A stretch of DNA of 64,000 nt from Mycobacterium shigaense (lineage in GTDB: Bacteria > Actinomycetota > Actinomycetes > Mycobacteriales > Mycobacteriaceae): the NCBI RefSeq assembly GCF_002356315.1, contig NZ_AP018164.1:3286001-3350000 (forward strand). The letters run 5' to 3'. Positions 1-10,374 of the stretch are shown here, in pieces. The position numbers and the translations under genes are program-made. Within the stretch, counting starts at the first letter, position 1, and every line of letters starts with the position of its first letter. The notes under the pieces were generated by a model. That model was not told the DNA's origin and ran no database searches. It was given only the letters and a program-made list of their open reading frames with translations.

Positions 1-801
1 GCGCGCGCTCTCGTCGTATCCGTAGGGTCGCACGTATTTGTCGCGGGTGTTGACGACGAGCTGCACCGGCACGTCGACGACCGGGACGCCGGAGGCGCGC
101 AGGCGACGCGAGAAGGACCGAAAGTAGTTGGCGGGGTAGGTCTTCACCGAGCGGGCGGCGTCACCGGCGAGGTTGTCGGAGTGGTGGATCAGCTCGTCGG
201 CGATGTTGTCGACGATGTTGCGGCGGACCGCCCCGCTGCGCAACGCCGCGCGCAGCAGCAGCGGCGCCAGCACCGGGATCGAGAAGAACGCCATGTACGT
301 CAGCCGCAGCGCCTGGCTGATCGACCGCGCGAACCGGCGCGGCCGCCAGGGCCGGCGCAGTCCGCTGAAGATGTATTCGACCAGCTGCTCCTGGCTCGGG
401 CCGGAGACCGACGTGAAACTGGCGACCCGGTCGCTGGCGCCGGGGCGCTTCAGGTATTCCCAGATGCCCACTGAGCCCCAGTCGTGAGCCAGCACGTGCA
501 CGGGCCGACCGGGACTCAGTTCACCGGTGACGGCCGCGAAGTCGTCGGCGAAGCGCGCCATGGCGTAGGCCGCCACCGGTTTGGGCACCGACGAATGGCC
601 GACGCCGCGGTTGTCGTAGCGGATGATCCGAAACCGGTCGGCCAGCAACGGCACCACGCCGTCCCACAACACGTGCGAGTCGGGCCAGCCGTGCACCAGC
701 ACGACCGTCGGCCCGTCGAGGTTGCCCTCCTCGTACACCGCGATACGCGCACCGTCGGCGCTCTCGACGAAATCCTGCGATATTTGCCGTGTTGCCGACA
801 T
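1..801 (-). CDS. ephD: EphD-like alpha/beta hydrolase (N-terminal part, runs off the window)
   Basis: This is the first 267 codons of a reverse-strand gene whose 3' part lies beyond base 1. The ATG at 801 opens a frame that stays open to the edge. The protein shows an alpha/beta-hydrolase core: VLVHGWPDS (oxyanion region), RYDNRGVGHSS, and AHDWGS, where Asp replaces the usual nucleophile Ser as in epoxide hydrolases. A G-rich Shine-Dalgarno stretch precedes the ATG. The divergent neighbour is dlaT, as in M. tuberculosis, where Rv2214c (EphD) is a hydrolase fused to a short-chain dehydrogenase. The dehydrogenase half would be outside this window and is inferred only from synteny. The substrate is unknown. 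Confidence 0.85.
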   Translation of the reverse strand, partial: MSATRQISQDFVESADGARIAVYEEGNLDGPTVVLVHGWPDSHVLWDGVVPLLADRFRIIRYDNRGVGHSSVPKPVAAYAMARFADDFAAVTGELSPGRPVHVLAHDWGSVGIWEYLKRPGASDRVASFTSVSGPSQEQLVEYIFSGLRRPWRPRRFARSISQALRLTYMAFFSIPVLAPLLLRAALRSGAVRRNIVDNIADELIHHSDNLAGDAARSVKTYPANYFRSFSRRLRASGVPVVDVPVQLVVNTRDKYVRPYGYDESAR

Positions 802-1024
802 CGAACCCCCGCCTGCAATGTGTCTGACCGTCCGGTGGCCACACGGTAGCAAGCGCACCCGGCGGCCCCGGCACGCGAGCACGGTCCGCCCTGATTGTGT
901 GCCGGTGCGACGGCAGTGACAGGATGGTTTGGGACATCTGCTTGCGTTCCACGCCGGTACACCAGGTTGTGGTAAGCAGGTGTCGACCTGCGCCGACCGA
1001 CGAGTGTTCGAGGAGTCAAAGGAC

Positions 1025-2791
1025 ATGGCCTTCTCCGTCCAGATGCCGGCACTTGGTGAGAGCGTCACCGAGGGGACGGTCACCCGCTGGCTCAAGCAGG
1101 AAGGTGACACGGTCGAGCTCGACGAGCCACTGGTCGAGGTGTCGACCGACAAGGTGGACACCGAAATCCCCTCGCCGGCCGCGGGTGTACTGACCAAGAT
1201 CATCGCCCAGGAAGACGACACCGTCGAGGTCGGCGGCGACCTGGCCCTGATCGGCGAGTCCGCCGAGGACGGCCAGTCACAGGCGCCGAGCCAACCCGAG
1301 CCCGCACCTGAGCCCGAGCCCGCAGCCGCGGCGCCGTCACAGCCGGAGCCCGAGCAGCCGGAGCCCGCGCCCGCCCAGCCGGCACCCGAGCCCGCACCGG
1401 CCACCCAGCAGGGGTCCGGCGGCAGCACCACCCCGGTGCTGATGCCCGAACTCGGCGAGTCGGTGACCGAGGGCACCGTGACTCGCTGGCTGAAGAAGGT
1501 CGGGGATTCGATCCAGGTCGACGACGCGCTGGTGGAAGTCTCGACCGACAAGGTGGACACCGAGATTCCGTCGCCGGTCGCCGGCGTCCTGGTCAGCATC
1601 ACCGCCGAAGAGGACGCCACCATTCCGGTCGGCGGCGAGTTGGCACGCATCGGCACCGGCTCGGCTGCTGCCGACGCCCCGACGCCGGCACCGGCGCCCA
1701 CGCCGCAGGCTGCGCCCCCGCCTGCACCGAAGCCCGAATCGGCACCGCAACCCAAGGCCGAGGCCGCGCCCCCGCCCGCTCCCGCTCCGGCTCCCAAGCC
1801 CGCACCGGAACCTCAACCCGCACCGGCGCAGACCGGAACCGACGGGTCGCCGTACGTCACGCCCTTGGTGCGAAAACTGGCCAACGAGAACGACATCGAT
1901 CTCGCCCAGGTGAAAGGCACCGGCGTAGGCGGGCGCATCCGCAAGCAGGACGTGCTGGCGGCCGCGGAGGCAAAGAAGGCGCCGCCCGCCCCGGCGGCCC
2001 AGGCTCCGGCCGCGGCCGCACCGGCGGCGGCTCCGGCACCAGCCACCCCGGCACCCGCGTTGGCCCACCTGCGGGGCACCACGCAGAAGGCAAGCCGGAT
2101 CCGGCAGATCACCGCGAAGAAAACCCGCGAATCCCTGCAGGCCACGGCGCAGCTCACCCAGACCCACGAGGTCGACATGACCAAGATCGTGGGCCTGCGA
2201 GCCCGGGCAAAGGCGTCGTTCGCCGAGCGCGAGGGGGTGAATCTGACGTACCTGCCGTTCATCGCCAAGGCTGTGATCGACGCCCTGAAGATCCACCCCA
2301 ACATCAACGCCAGCTACAACGAGGACACCAAGGAGATCACCTACTACGACGCCGAACACCTCGGATTCGCCGTCGACACCGAACAGGGCCTGCTCTCCCC
2401 CGTCATCCACAACGCGGGCGACCTGTCGCTGGCCGGGTTGGCCCGGGCGATCGCCGACATCGCCGATCGGGCCCGGTCGGGCAACCTGAAACCCGACGAG
2501 CTGTCCGGTGGCACCTTCACCATCACCAACATCGGCAGCCAGGGCGCGTTGTTCGACACCCCGATCCTGGTTCCGCCGCAGGCGGCCATGCTGGGCACCG
2601 GAGCGATCGTCAAACGGCCGCGGGTGGTCGTCGACGACGCCGGCAACGAATCGATCGGCGTACGGTCGGTTGCCTACCTGCCGTTGACCTACGACCATCG
2701 ATTGATCGACGGCGCCGACGCCGGACGTTTCCTCACCACGATCAGGCACCGACTCGAAGAGGCAGCGTTCGAGGCCGATCTCGGGCTTTAG
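1025..2791 (+). CDS. dlaT: Dihydrolipoamide acyltransferase (E2), DlaT/SucB
   Basis: E2 acyltransferase of the pyruvate dehydrogenase complex. In mycobacteria it also serves the AhpC/AhpD peroxidase system. The protein is 588 aa. Lipoyl domain 1 has lipoyl Lys43 in STDKVDT and lipoyl domain 2 has Lys176. Both are followed by long Pro/Ala/Glu linkers. The peripheral-subunit-binding domain begins near residue 277 ([10 protein letters not shown]). The catalytic domain ends with [12 protein letters not shown], with catalytic His near 558. An upstream in-frame codon at 929 exists, but ATG 1025 gives the canonical [13 protein letters not shown] start and has a purine-rich site (GGAGTCAAAGG) before it. 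It is slightly longer than the M. tuberculosis protein (about 553 aa) because of extended linkers. Confidence 0.96.
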   Translation: MAFSVQMPALGESVTEGTVTRWLKQEGDTVELDEPLVEVSTDKVDTEIPSPAAGVLTKIIAQEDDTVEVGGDLALIGESAEDGQSQAPSQPEPAPEPEPAAAAPSQPEPEQPEPAPAQPAPEPAPATQQGSGGSTTPVLMPELGESVTEGTVTRWLKKVGDSIQVDDALVEVSTDKVDTEIPSPVAGVLVSITAEEDATIPVGGELARIGTGSAAADAPTPAPAPTPQAAPPPAPKPESAPQPKAEAAPPPAPAPAPKPAPEPQPAPAQTGTDGSPYVTPLVRKLANENDIDLAQVKGTGVGGRIRKQDVLAAAEAKKAPPAPAAQAPAAAAPAAAPAPATPAPALAHLRGTTQKASRIRQITAKKTRESLQATAQLTQTHEVDMTKIVGLRARAKASFAEREGVNLTYLPFIAKAVIDALKIHPNINASYNEDTKEITYYDAEHLGFAVDTEQGLLSPVIHNAGDLSLAGLARAIADIADRARSGNLKPDELSGGTFTITNIGSQGALFDTPILVPPQAAMLGTGAIVKRPRVVVDDAGNESIGVRSVAYLPLTYDHRLIDGADAGRFLTTIRHRLEEAAFEADLGL

Positions 2792-2803
2792 GGGTTCGCG
2801 AAC

Positions 2804-3727
2804 GTGGCTCGAGCTGGTCATGGGGCCGTCATCGCGATCGCCGGTTCGTCCGGCCTGATCGGCTCCGCGCTGACCGCAGCCCTGCGCGCGACCGACCACC
2901 AGGTGCTGCGCATCGTGCGCCGGACGCCGGCGAATTCCGAAGAGCTGCATTGGAATCCGGCCAGCGGCGAGTTCGATGCCGAGGCTCTCACCGGGATCGA
3001 CGCCGTCGTCAACCTGTGCGGCGTCAACGTCGGGCAGCGTCGCTGGTCGGGGGCGTTCAAGCAGAATTTGCGCGATAGCCGTATCGGCCCCACCGAGGTG
3101 CTGGCGACCGCCGTGGCCGATGCAGGGGTCGCCACGCTGATCAACGCCAGTGCGGTGGGCTACTACGGAGACACCCGGGACCGCGTGGTCGACGAAAACC
3201 AGCGCGCGGGAACGGGTTTCCTGGCGCAGCTCTGCGAAGACTGGGAAGCCGCGACCCTGCCAGCCCAGTACGGTGGCGCCCGGGTGGTGCTTGCCCGCAC
3301 CGGTCTGGTGCTGGCTCCGGCCGGCGGCGCACTGCGCAAGATGCGCCCGCTCTTCGCCGTCGGGCTGGGGGCCCGGCTGGGCGGCGGCCGCCAATACGTG
3401 TCGTGGATCAGCCTCGAGGACGAAGTGCGCGCGCTGCTGTTCGCGCTCTCCCACTCGTCGCTGTCCGGTCCGGTGAACCTCACCGGACCCGCCCCGGTCA
3501 CCAACGCGGAGTTCACGACCGCGTTGGGCAGCGCCGTCAACCGTCCCACCCCGCTGGTGCTACCCGGGTTCGCGGTGCGCGCCACGCTCGGCGAGTTCGC
3601 CGACGAGGGCCTGCTAACCGGCCAGCGCGCCATCCCGTCGGCGTTGGAGCACGCCGGTTTCGAGTTCCACCACAACACCATCGGCGAGGCGCTCGGCTAC
3701 GCGACCGCCCGCCGCGAGCACGATTAG
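2804..3727 (+). CDS. SDR-family epimerase-like protein (TIGR01777/YfcH type, Rv2216 homologue)
   Basis: A 307-aa extended short-chain dehydrogenase-like protein. The N-terminus carries the NAD(P)-binding glycine motif [10 protein letters not shown], followed by [11 protein letters not shown] and [10 protein letters not shown], typical of the YfcH/SDR39U1 group. The C-terminal half matches the family's DUF1731 region. The gene starts with GTG 12 bases after dlaT stops, so the two are probably co-transcribed. No substrate is known for this family. The assignment rests on motifs and on the dlaT neighbour shared with M. tuberculosis. Confidence 0.88.
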   Translation: MARAGHGAVIAIAGSSGLIGSALTAALRATDHQVLRIVRRTPANSEELHWNPASGEFDAEALTGIDAVVNLCGVNVGQRRWSGAFKQNLRDSRIGPTEVLATAVADAGVATLINASAVGYYGDTRDRVVDENQRAGTGFLAQLCEDWEAATLPAQYGGARVVLARTGLVLAPAGGALRKMRPLFAVGLGARLGGGRQYVSWISLEDEVRALLFALSHSSLSGPVNLTGPAPVTNAEFTTALGSAVNRPTPLVLPGFAVRATLGEFADEGLLTGQRAIPSALEHAGFEFHHNTIGEALGYATARREHD

Positions 3728-3729
3728 AT

Positions 3730-4123
3730 CGCTACGCGGCGTCGGGATCGCCATCCGACCCTGCCACCGGCGCGGCCCCAGGAGTCGGTGATGCGGCCCG
3801 CAGGCCAGGATGAGGTTGTCGATGTCGGTCGTGCCGCAGTGGGCGTAGTCGGTGCTGTCGATGAACCTCGCAGTAGTGGCCGCCCACGTCGCATCCCGGC
3901 GCGGAGCAGCCGATATCCTTGGCGTACAACATAATTCGCTGCCCCGGCGAGGCCAGGCGCTTGGCATGATACAGCGCCACGGTCTTTCCTTTGTCGAAGA
4001 TCGCCAGATAGTGTGGTGCGCGTGTCGGGACAGCCGGATGACGTCGGTGATCGGCAGCCGCGTGCCCGCTCCGGTGACCCCGTGACCCGTTGCGACTTCC
4101 AGTTCGGCCAGCGCGGTTGACAC
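3730..4123 (-). pseudogene. Decayed C-terminal fragment of a 13E12-type DUF222/HNH endonuclease
   Basis: This 460-bp gap between the epimerase gene and lipB holds no intact gene. Read on the reverse strand it contains the tail of a 13E12-repeat protein: [13 protein letters not shown], then [23 protein letters not shown], and [18 protein letters not shown]. These pieces lie in two alternating frames, so at least two frameshifts are needed (near 4015 and near 3865). The N-terminal DUF222 part is absent. The order of the HNH-type zinc-ligand motifs ([17 protein letters not shown]) is kept, so this is a recent remnant rather than chance. It is not expected to be functional. Confidence 0.75.
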
Positions 4124-4188
4124 GATTCCGACCCGTCGCGGCGCTGTCGCTCGACCGTCGTCGCACCGACCCGGGTAACCTCGCGACC

Positions 4189-4887
4189 ATGAGCTCCATC
4201 AGGTCACAGTCGAGCGCGATCGACGTCCGCCAGTTGGGCGTGGTGGACTACCGCACGGCATGGCAGCTGCAGCGCGACCTGGCGGACGCGCGGGCTGCCG
4301 GCGGCCGCGACACCCTGCTGCTACTCGAGCACCCTGCGGTCTACACCGCCGGGCGGCGCACCGAAGCGCATGAGCGGCCGGCGGACGGCACCCCCGGCCT
4401 GGACGTCATAGACACCGACCGCGGCGGCAAGATCACCTGGCATGGCCCCGGACAGTTGGTGGGCTACCCGATCGTCGGTCTCGCCGAGCCGCTCGACGTC
4501 GTGAATTATGTTCGGCGCCTTGAGGAATCACTAATCAAAGTGTGCGGAGACCTGGGCCTGGAGACCATCCGTGTCGACGGCCGCTCCGGCGTGTGGGTGC
4601 CCGGAGGGCCGGCCCGCAAAATCGCCGCGATCGGAGTCCGGGTGTCGCGCGCGACCACGCTGCACGGCTTCGCCCTCAACTGCCACTGCGACCTGAACGC
4701 CTACCAGGCCATCGTGCCGTGCGGCATCAGCGACGCCGGCGTGACGTCGCTGACCGCCGAGCTGGGCCGCGAGGTCGGCGTTGGCGAGGTCCGGGCGGCG
4801 GTGGCCGCGGCGGTCTGCGACGCACTGGACGGCCGCCTCGCCCTTAGCTGGCAGCCCGACGCAGCCCGCGTAGCATCGATAACGTGA
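4189..4887 (+). CDS. lipB: Octanoyl-ACP:protein N-octanoyltransferase LipB
   Basis: Transfers octanoate from ACP to lipoyl domains, the first step of lipoate synthesis. The downstream lipA and the nearby dlaT, a main substrate, fit this role. The 232-aa protein shows the catalytic pair seen in mycobacterial LipB: Lys144 in [11 protein letters not shown] and Cys178 in [13 protein letters not shown]. It also has the substrate loop [15 protein letters not shown] and the [10 protein letters not shown] motif. ATG 4189 is chosen over the longer in-frame ORF start at 4090 because it gives the family's N-terminus ([16 protein letters not shown]). The stop overlaps the lipA start by 4 bases, indicating translational coupling. 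Confidence 0.96.
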   Translation: MSSIRSQSSAIDVRQLGVVDYRTAWQLQRDLADARAAGGRDTLLLLEHPAVYTAGRRTEAHERPADGTPGLDVIDTDRGGKITWHGPGQLVGYPIVGLAEPLDVVNYVRRLEESLIKVCGDLGLETIRVDGRSGVWVPGGPARKIAAIGVRVSRATTLHGFALNCHCDLNAYQAIVPCGISDAGVTSLTAELGREVGVGEVRAAVAAAVCDALDGRLALSWQPDAARVASIT

Positions 4888-5828
4888 TCCCAGCGCCCGA
4901 AGGCCGCAAGTTGCTGCGCCTGGAAGTGCGCAACGCGCAGACCCCGATCGAGCGCAAACCGCCGTGGATCAAGACACGGGCCCGGATGGGACCGGAGTAC
5001 ACCGAGCTGAAGAGCCTGGTGAAGCGCGAGGGCCTGCACACCGTCTGCGAAGAGGCGGGCTGCCCCAACATCTTCGAATGCTGGGAGGACCGGGAAGCCA
5101 CCTTCCTGATCGGCGGCGACCAGTGCACCCGCCGCTGCGACTTCTGCCAGATCGACACGGGCAAGCCGGCACCGCTTGACCGAGACGAACCCCGGCGGGT
5201 CGCCGAGAGTGTGCAGGCGATGGGGTTGCGCTACGCCACCGTCACCGGCGTCGCGCGCGACGACCTGCCCGACGGCGGCGCCTGGCTGTATGCCGAGACG
5301 GTGCGGGCCATCAAGGAACTCAACCCGTCGACGGGCGTCGAGCTGTTGGTCCCCGACTTCAACGCCGAGCCCACGCGCCTCGACGAAGTCTTCGGATCCC
5401 ATCCAGAAGTGTTGGCGCACAACGTCGAAACGGTCCCCCGCATCTTCAAACGGATCCGCCCGGCCTTCACCTACCGGCGCAGCCTGGGCGTGCTCACCGC
5501 GGCGCGCGACGCGGGCCTGGTCACCAAGAGCAACCTCATCCTCGGGATGGGCGAAACCCCCGACGAGGTGCGCACCGCGCTGGCCGACCTGCACGACGCC
5601 GGGTGCGACATCGTCACCATCACCCAATACCTGCGGCCGTCGGCCCGGCACCATCCGGTCGAGCGGTGGGTGCGGCCGGAGGAGTTCGTCGAGTTCGCGC
5701 AGCACGCCGAGGGGCTCGGGTTCGCCGGCGTGCTGGCCGGGCCGCTGGTGCGCTCGTCCTATCGGGCGGGCCGCCTCTACGAGCAGGCCGCCCGCACGCG
5801 CGCCTCCGGTGCCTCGCCACGCGGCTGA
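4884..5828 (+). CDS. lipA: Lipoyl synthase LipA (radical SAM)
   Basis: Inserts two sulfurs into octanoylated E2/GcvH domains. The protein is 314 aa with the two expected iron-sulfur clusters. The auxiliary cluster ligands are Cys55, Cys60 and Cys66 ([12 protein letters not shown]). The radical-SAM ligands are Cys81, Cys85 and Cys88 (CTRRCDFC). The conserved LYEQAA region is near the C-terminus. The start is GTG 4884, overlapping the lipB stop. Length matches the mycobacterial family (about 311 aa). Confidence 0.97.
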   Translation: MIPAPEGRKLLRLEVRNAQTPIERKPPWIKTRARMGPEYTELKSLVKREGLHTVCEEAGCPNIFECWEDREATFLIGGDQCTRRCDFCQIDTGKPAPLDRDEPRRVAESVQAMGLRYATVTGVARDDLPDGGAWLYAETVRAIKELNPSTGVELLVPDFNAEPTRLDEVFGSHPEVLAHNVETVPRIFKRIRPAFTYRRSLGVLTAARDAGLVTKSNLILGMGETPDEVRTALADLHDAGCDIVTITQYLRPSARHHPVERWVRPEEFVEFAQHAEGLGFAGVLAGPLVRSSYRAGRLYEQAARTRASGASPRG

Positions 5829-5852
5829 CCGGCGCGTCCGTATCCTCTGACT

Positions 5853-6608
5853 ATGGCTAAATCCCGTACCGCCGCAACGAACAAGGCCGCCAGGGCGGCC
5901 GCGCAGGCCGAACGCAAGGCCGCGTCCCGCGAGCGGCGCACCCAGCTGTGGCAGGCGTTCAACCTGCAGCGCAAGCAGGACAAGCGGCTGCTGCCGTACA
6001 TGATCGGCGCCTTCGTGGTGATCGTGGCGGCCGCGGTGGCGGCGAGCCTGGCGCTCGGCGGCTTGTTCACCACGATCACGCTGATCCCGCTGGGCGTCCT
6101 GCTGGGCGCATTGGTGGCGTTCATCATCTTCGGCCGCCGCGCCCAGAAATCGGTGTACCGCCAGGCCGAGGGGCAGACCGGCGCGGCCGCCTGGGTGCTG
6201 GACAACCTGCGCGGCAAGTGGCGGGTCAGCCCCGGCGTGGCCGCGACCGGTCACTTCGACGCTGTGCATCGGGTAGTCGGGCGGCCCGGCGTGATCCTCG
6301 TAGGCGAGGGGTCGTCGACCCGGGTCAAACCGCTGCTGGCACAAGAGAAGAAGCGCACCGCGCGGCTGGTCGGCGATATCCCGATCTACGACATCATAGT
6401 CGGCAATGGCGAGGGTGAGGTTCCGTTGGGCAAGCTGGAGCGCCACCTCACCCGCCTGCCGGCCAACATCACCGTCAAGCAGATGGACACCCTGGAGTCG
6501 CGACTGGCCGCGCTCGGATCGCGGGCCGGTGCCGCCGTCATGCCGAAGGGGCCGCTGCCCAACGCCGGCAAGATGCGCGGCGTGCAGCGGACCGTCCGCC
6601 GAAAGTAA
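5853..6608 (+). CDS. DUF4191 membrane protein (Rv2219 homologue)
   Basis: A 251-aa protein that begins with a basic Ala/Arg/Lys-rich cytoplasmic segment (about residues 1-45). Two transmembrane helices follow at about 49-70 and 73-92 (MIGAFVVIVAAAVAASLALG, then a Leu/Ile-rich segment). The C-terminal domain is soluble and probably cytoplasmic. This matches the DUF4191 family found downstream of lipA in mycobacteria. It starts 24 bases after lipA on the same strand, so it is probably in that operon. The function is unknown. Confidence 0.9.
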   Translation: MAKSRTAATNKAARAAAQAERKAASRERRTQLWQAFNLQRKQDKRLLPYMIGAFVVIVAAAVAASLALGGLFTTITLIPLGVLLGALVAFIIFGRRAQKSVYRQAEGQTGAAAWVLDNLRGKWRVSPGVAATGHFDAVHRVVGRPGVILVGEGSSTRVKPLLAQEKKRTARLVGDIPIYDIIVGNGEGEVPLGKLERHLTRLPANITVKQMDTLESRLAALGSRAGAAVMPKGPLPNAGKMRGVQRTVRRK

Positions 6609-6624
6609 CGGCCGCTTTACGAAG

Positions 6625-7197
6625 TTAACGTCGCACGACCGCCGTACCGGTCGCCCGGTCGTGGATGCCGCGGCCATCCCAGTCGGTGAACAGCGCCGGC
6701 ACCACCAGCGCAAGCAGCAGCCCGCGCACCGCCAACCGCCCGATCCCGGCTGTCCCGCCGCCGGCGACCGAGACCACCCCGAGCCCCAGCGTCAACTGGC
6801 CCGGCGTAAAGCCGAACAGCCGCACGGACAGCAGGCCGAGCAGAAACCAGATCACCAGAATCACCGTCGACAACAGCTCGATCTTGATGACGCCCAGCCC
6901 CAGGAACAGCAGCGCAAGGCCATAAGCGATCAGCCAGTCGATCAGCAGTGCCGCCACCCGGCGCCCCATCGGGGCCAGCGATCCGGGCCCGCTTTCGGGC
7001 AGGCCCAGCGCCTCGCCCGGATACGCCGGCCGCGATCCCGTCACCAACGGGCTTTCGGCCGGAAAACCCAGGGCGGGCCGCTGTGCTTCGGTGGGTGACC
7101 AGATACGATCGTGCGGTACATGGCCCCACAATAGAACCCGCCAATGGTCCCGCTTCGACCCCTGGAACGCGGGGGGCGCGTAACCTCCACGCAACAT
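6625..7197 (-). CDS. RDD-family membrane protein (Rv2219A homologue); start uncertain
   Basis: The reverse-strand frame ends with a typical RDD domain: MGRRVAALLIDWLIAYGLAL (Arg and Asp in helix 1), a second hydrophobic helix, the FTPGQLTLGLGVVSV motif, and a third helix near LLLALVVPALF. The RDD core is about 115 aa and membrane-embedded. The ATG at 7197 gives 190 aa, but its first 45 codons have a weaker GC bias at the third position. A TTG at 7131 or a GTG at 7044 (139 aa) may be the true start. It converges with the DUF4191 gene and diverges from glnA1. The function is unknown. Confidence 0.75.
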   Translation of the reverse strand: MLRGGYAPPAFQGSKRDHWRVLLWGHVPHDRIWSPTEAQRPALGFPAESPLVTGSRPAYPGEALGLPESGPGSLAPMGRRVAALLIDWLIAYGLALLFLGLGVIKIELLSTVILVIWFLLGLLSVRLFGFTPGQLTLGLGVVSVAGGGTAGIGRLAVRGLLLALVVPALFTDWDGRGIHDRATGTAVVRR

Positions 7198-7201
7198 AGG
7201 G

Positions 7202-7229
7202 TTGACGAGCGGGCAACATGATCTCCATA
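7202..7229 (+). promoter_or_regulatory. Candidate glnA1 promoter and strong RBS region
   Basis: TTGACG at 7202-7207 resembles a -35 box. The best partner about 16 bases downstream is TCCATA (7224-7229), a poor -10 match, so the promoter call is weak. The ribosome site AAAGGAG (7254-7260), 6 bases before the GTG at 7267, is clear and fixes the glnA1 start. Other promoters are likely in the same interval. Confidence 0.3.
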
Positions 7230-7266
7230 GCGTCGGCCGCGGAATTAGTTAACAAAGGAGCAATCT

Positions 7267-8703
<1,437 letters not shown>

Positions 8704-8733
8704 GTCGGTCGGCAACCAAGAAGATTGACAGAA

Positions 8734-8762
8734 GGAGCCCCGGGCGACCGCCCCGGGGCTCC
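8734..8762 (+). terminator. Stem-loop terminator after glnA1
   Basis: A perfect 11-bp GC-rich stem, GGAGCCCCGGG (8734-8744) paired with CCCGGGGCTCC (8752-8762), with a 7-base loop. It lies about 30 bases after the glnA1 stop. The downstream side reads TCCTT, with no long U tract, which is common for mycobacterial terminators. Confidence 0.85.
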
Positions 8763-8869
8763 TCCTTGTGATGCCCCATGGTCAGCCCGATGCTGCCGAA
8801 CTCTAGCGGGCGCGGTGAGCAGGGCTTATCGTCGCGTTATCCCTGATCTCCAACGCTGGAGGGGGCGTA

Positions 8870-9425
8870 GTGGACGGTACTCCGTTCGGACGCTACAGGC
8901 TGCCGGACCTGCTCGGCCGCGGCGGCATGGGCGAGGTGTGGCGCGGCTACGATCCCGAGATGAGCCGGGTCGTGGCCCTGAAGGTGTTGGCCCCGAGCTT
9001 CGCCGACGATCAGGCTTTTCAGCAGCGATTCCGTCGGGAGGCGCGGTGCGCGGCCGGACTGGACGAACCGCATCTGGTCCCGATTCATGACTTCGGCGAG
9101 GTCGACGGTCGCCTGTACGCGACCATGCGGCTGATCAAGGGTCGCGACCTGCGCGACCTGCTCGAACGACGGCCCGCTGCCGCCCGGGCGCGCCATGGGG
9201 ATCGTCGAGCAGCTCGCGTCCACCCTGCACGCCGCGCACGAAATCGGGCTGGTGCACCGCGACGTCAAACCGTCCAGCATCCTGGTTGGCGAGGACGATT
9301 TCTCCTACCTGATCGACTTCGGCAATGCCCGGGCCGCCGGGGAATCCATGCCAATGATGCGTGGCCCAATACCAATGAATACCAAACACTTTCACTGGTG
9401 GCCCGGTTGCCCGGTGTTAACCTAA
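8870..9425 (+). pseudogene. Truncated, frameshifted Ser/Thr protein kinase (Pkn-like)
   Basis: The reading begins at GTG 8870 after a GGAGGGGG ribosome site. It shows an STK N-lobe: glycine loop LLGRGGMGEVW, ATP-Lys in VALKVL and a hinge near YATMRLIKG. One extra base near 9176 shifts the frame. The rest of the kinase continues in the next frame with the catalytic loop HRDVKPSSIL and the metal motif LIDFGNARA. The sequence stops soon after, at 9425, so the activation segment and C-lobe are missing. No transmembrane segment is seen. It is probably dead, the remnant of a kinase that stood next to the TIR gene. Confidence 0.75.
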
Positions 9426-9435
9426 GGAAACTACG

Positions 9436-10374
9436 ATGGCGCTGTTTTTGAGCTACTCGAGCCAGGATCAGTCGACAGCCGACGCGCTGGCGTCGACCCT
9501 GCGACGGGCCCGCCAACAGGTCTGGTTCGACCAGGAGCTGGGCGGCGGCGACTCGTGGTGGGCCGCGATCCTGGAACAGGTCCGCGGCTGCGACGTGTTC
9601 GTCGTCGCGCTGTCGAGTAATTGGCTGCAGTCCAAACCCAGCCAGTCCGAACTGCGCTACGCGCAGGCGCTGAACCGGCCGGTCCTTCCTGTCCGGATCG
9701 GCGACATCGGCAGCATGCGCGTCAATCCCCTTGCCGCGCTGCAGATCATCGATTACCGCGACCCGACGGTCGACGCCAGCATTCAGTTGGTCACGGCCAT
9801 CCACGCGCTCGCCGAAAAACCCCAGCCGCTGCCGGATCCGCTGCCACCCGAGCCGCCGGTGCCGTTCGGCTACATCACGCGGCTGGGCAACCAGCTCGCC
9901 GAGAAGGAGCTCAGCCCGCAGCAACAGTTGCAACTCCTGGTGGAACTGCGCTCCAGGCTTGACGAGGACGGCGACGAGCCCAGCGCCCGCAGCGACATCG
10001 CCCAGCTGCTGCGCATGCGACACGATGTCACTTATCGCACCCGAAACGACATCGACAGCGTGCTGGCGTCGATCGAGAAATCCAACATGCCAACACGTGC
10101 TGAGCGCGGTGCACAGCGTCGTGCTCGACGTCGTAGCGTGCGCCCCCGGCGTCCAGAACCAGGCTTCCCAGATCGCGAATCAAATGGCGAACAACGTCAA
10201 GCAATAACGTTGCCACTCAGCGCAGTTCAGAAACCTGAGTCACCCCCGCCGCCCGAGTCGAAACCGCCACCGGAGTCGAATCCACCGCCCGAGTCGGACC
10301 CACCGAAGTCCCAACTGCCGCCGCCCGAGTCGGACCCGCCGCCGAAATCCCAACTGCCGCCACCGGAGTCGTAA
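9436..10374 (+). CDS. TIR-domain protein; C-terminus probably altered by a frameshift
   Basis: The N-terminal 120-130 aa form a bacterial TIR_2 domain: MALFLSYSSQDQSTADAL, VWFDQELGGGDSWW, VFVVALSSNWLQS, then SELRYAQAL with the expected NADase-type Glu. A middle helical segment follows (about 150-215). After about residue 217 this frame turns Arg- then Pro-rich and runs antisense into the neighbouring gene. The +1 frame instead keeps strong GC3 bias from about 10095 and ends at a TAA at 10207, just short of the convergent gene. An extra base near 10092 is therefore likely, with a true product of about 257 aa. Bacterial TIR domains commonly hydrolyse NAD; a defence or signalling role here is inference. 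Confidence 0.7.
   Translation: MALFLSYSSQDQSTADALASTLRRARQQVWFDQELGGGDSWWAAILEQVRGCDVFVVALSSNWLQSKPSQSELRYAQALNRPVLPVRIGDIGSMRVNPLAALQIIDYRDPTVDASIQLVTAIHALAEKPQPLPDPLPPEPPVPFGYITRLGNQLAEKELSPQQQLQLLVELRSRLDEDGDEPSARSDIAQLLRMRHDVTYRTRNDIDSVLASIEKSNMPTRAERGAQRRARRRSVRPRRPEPGFPDRESNGEQRQAITLPLSAVQKPESPPPPESKPPPESNPPPESDPPKSQLPPPESDPPPKSQLPPPES

Noticed and set aside
1337..3454. A 705-aa reverse-strand ORF across dlaT and the epimerase gene
   Set aside because: It is antisense to two well-supported genes. Its Gly/Arg-rich sequence mirrors the Pro/Ala linkers of DlaT.
4701..6713. A 670-aa reverse-strand ORF across lipB, lipA and the DUF4191 gene
   Set aside because: Antisense to three conserved genes; low-complexity Arg/Gly/Ala composition typical of high-GC shadow frames.
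10208..10374. Pro/Glu/Ser-rich tail of the TIR ORF as a real domain
   Set aside because: It is the antisense image of the Gly/Ser repeats of the convergent gene. The coding signal is on the other strand and the likely TIR end is 10207.
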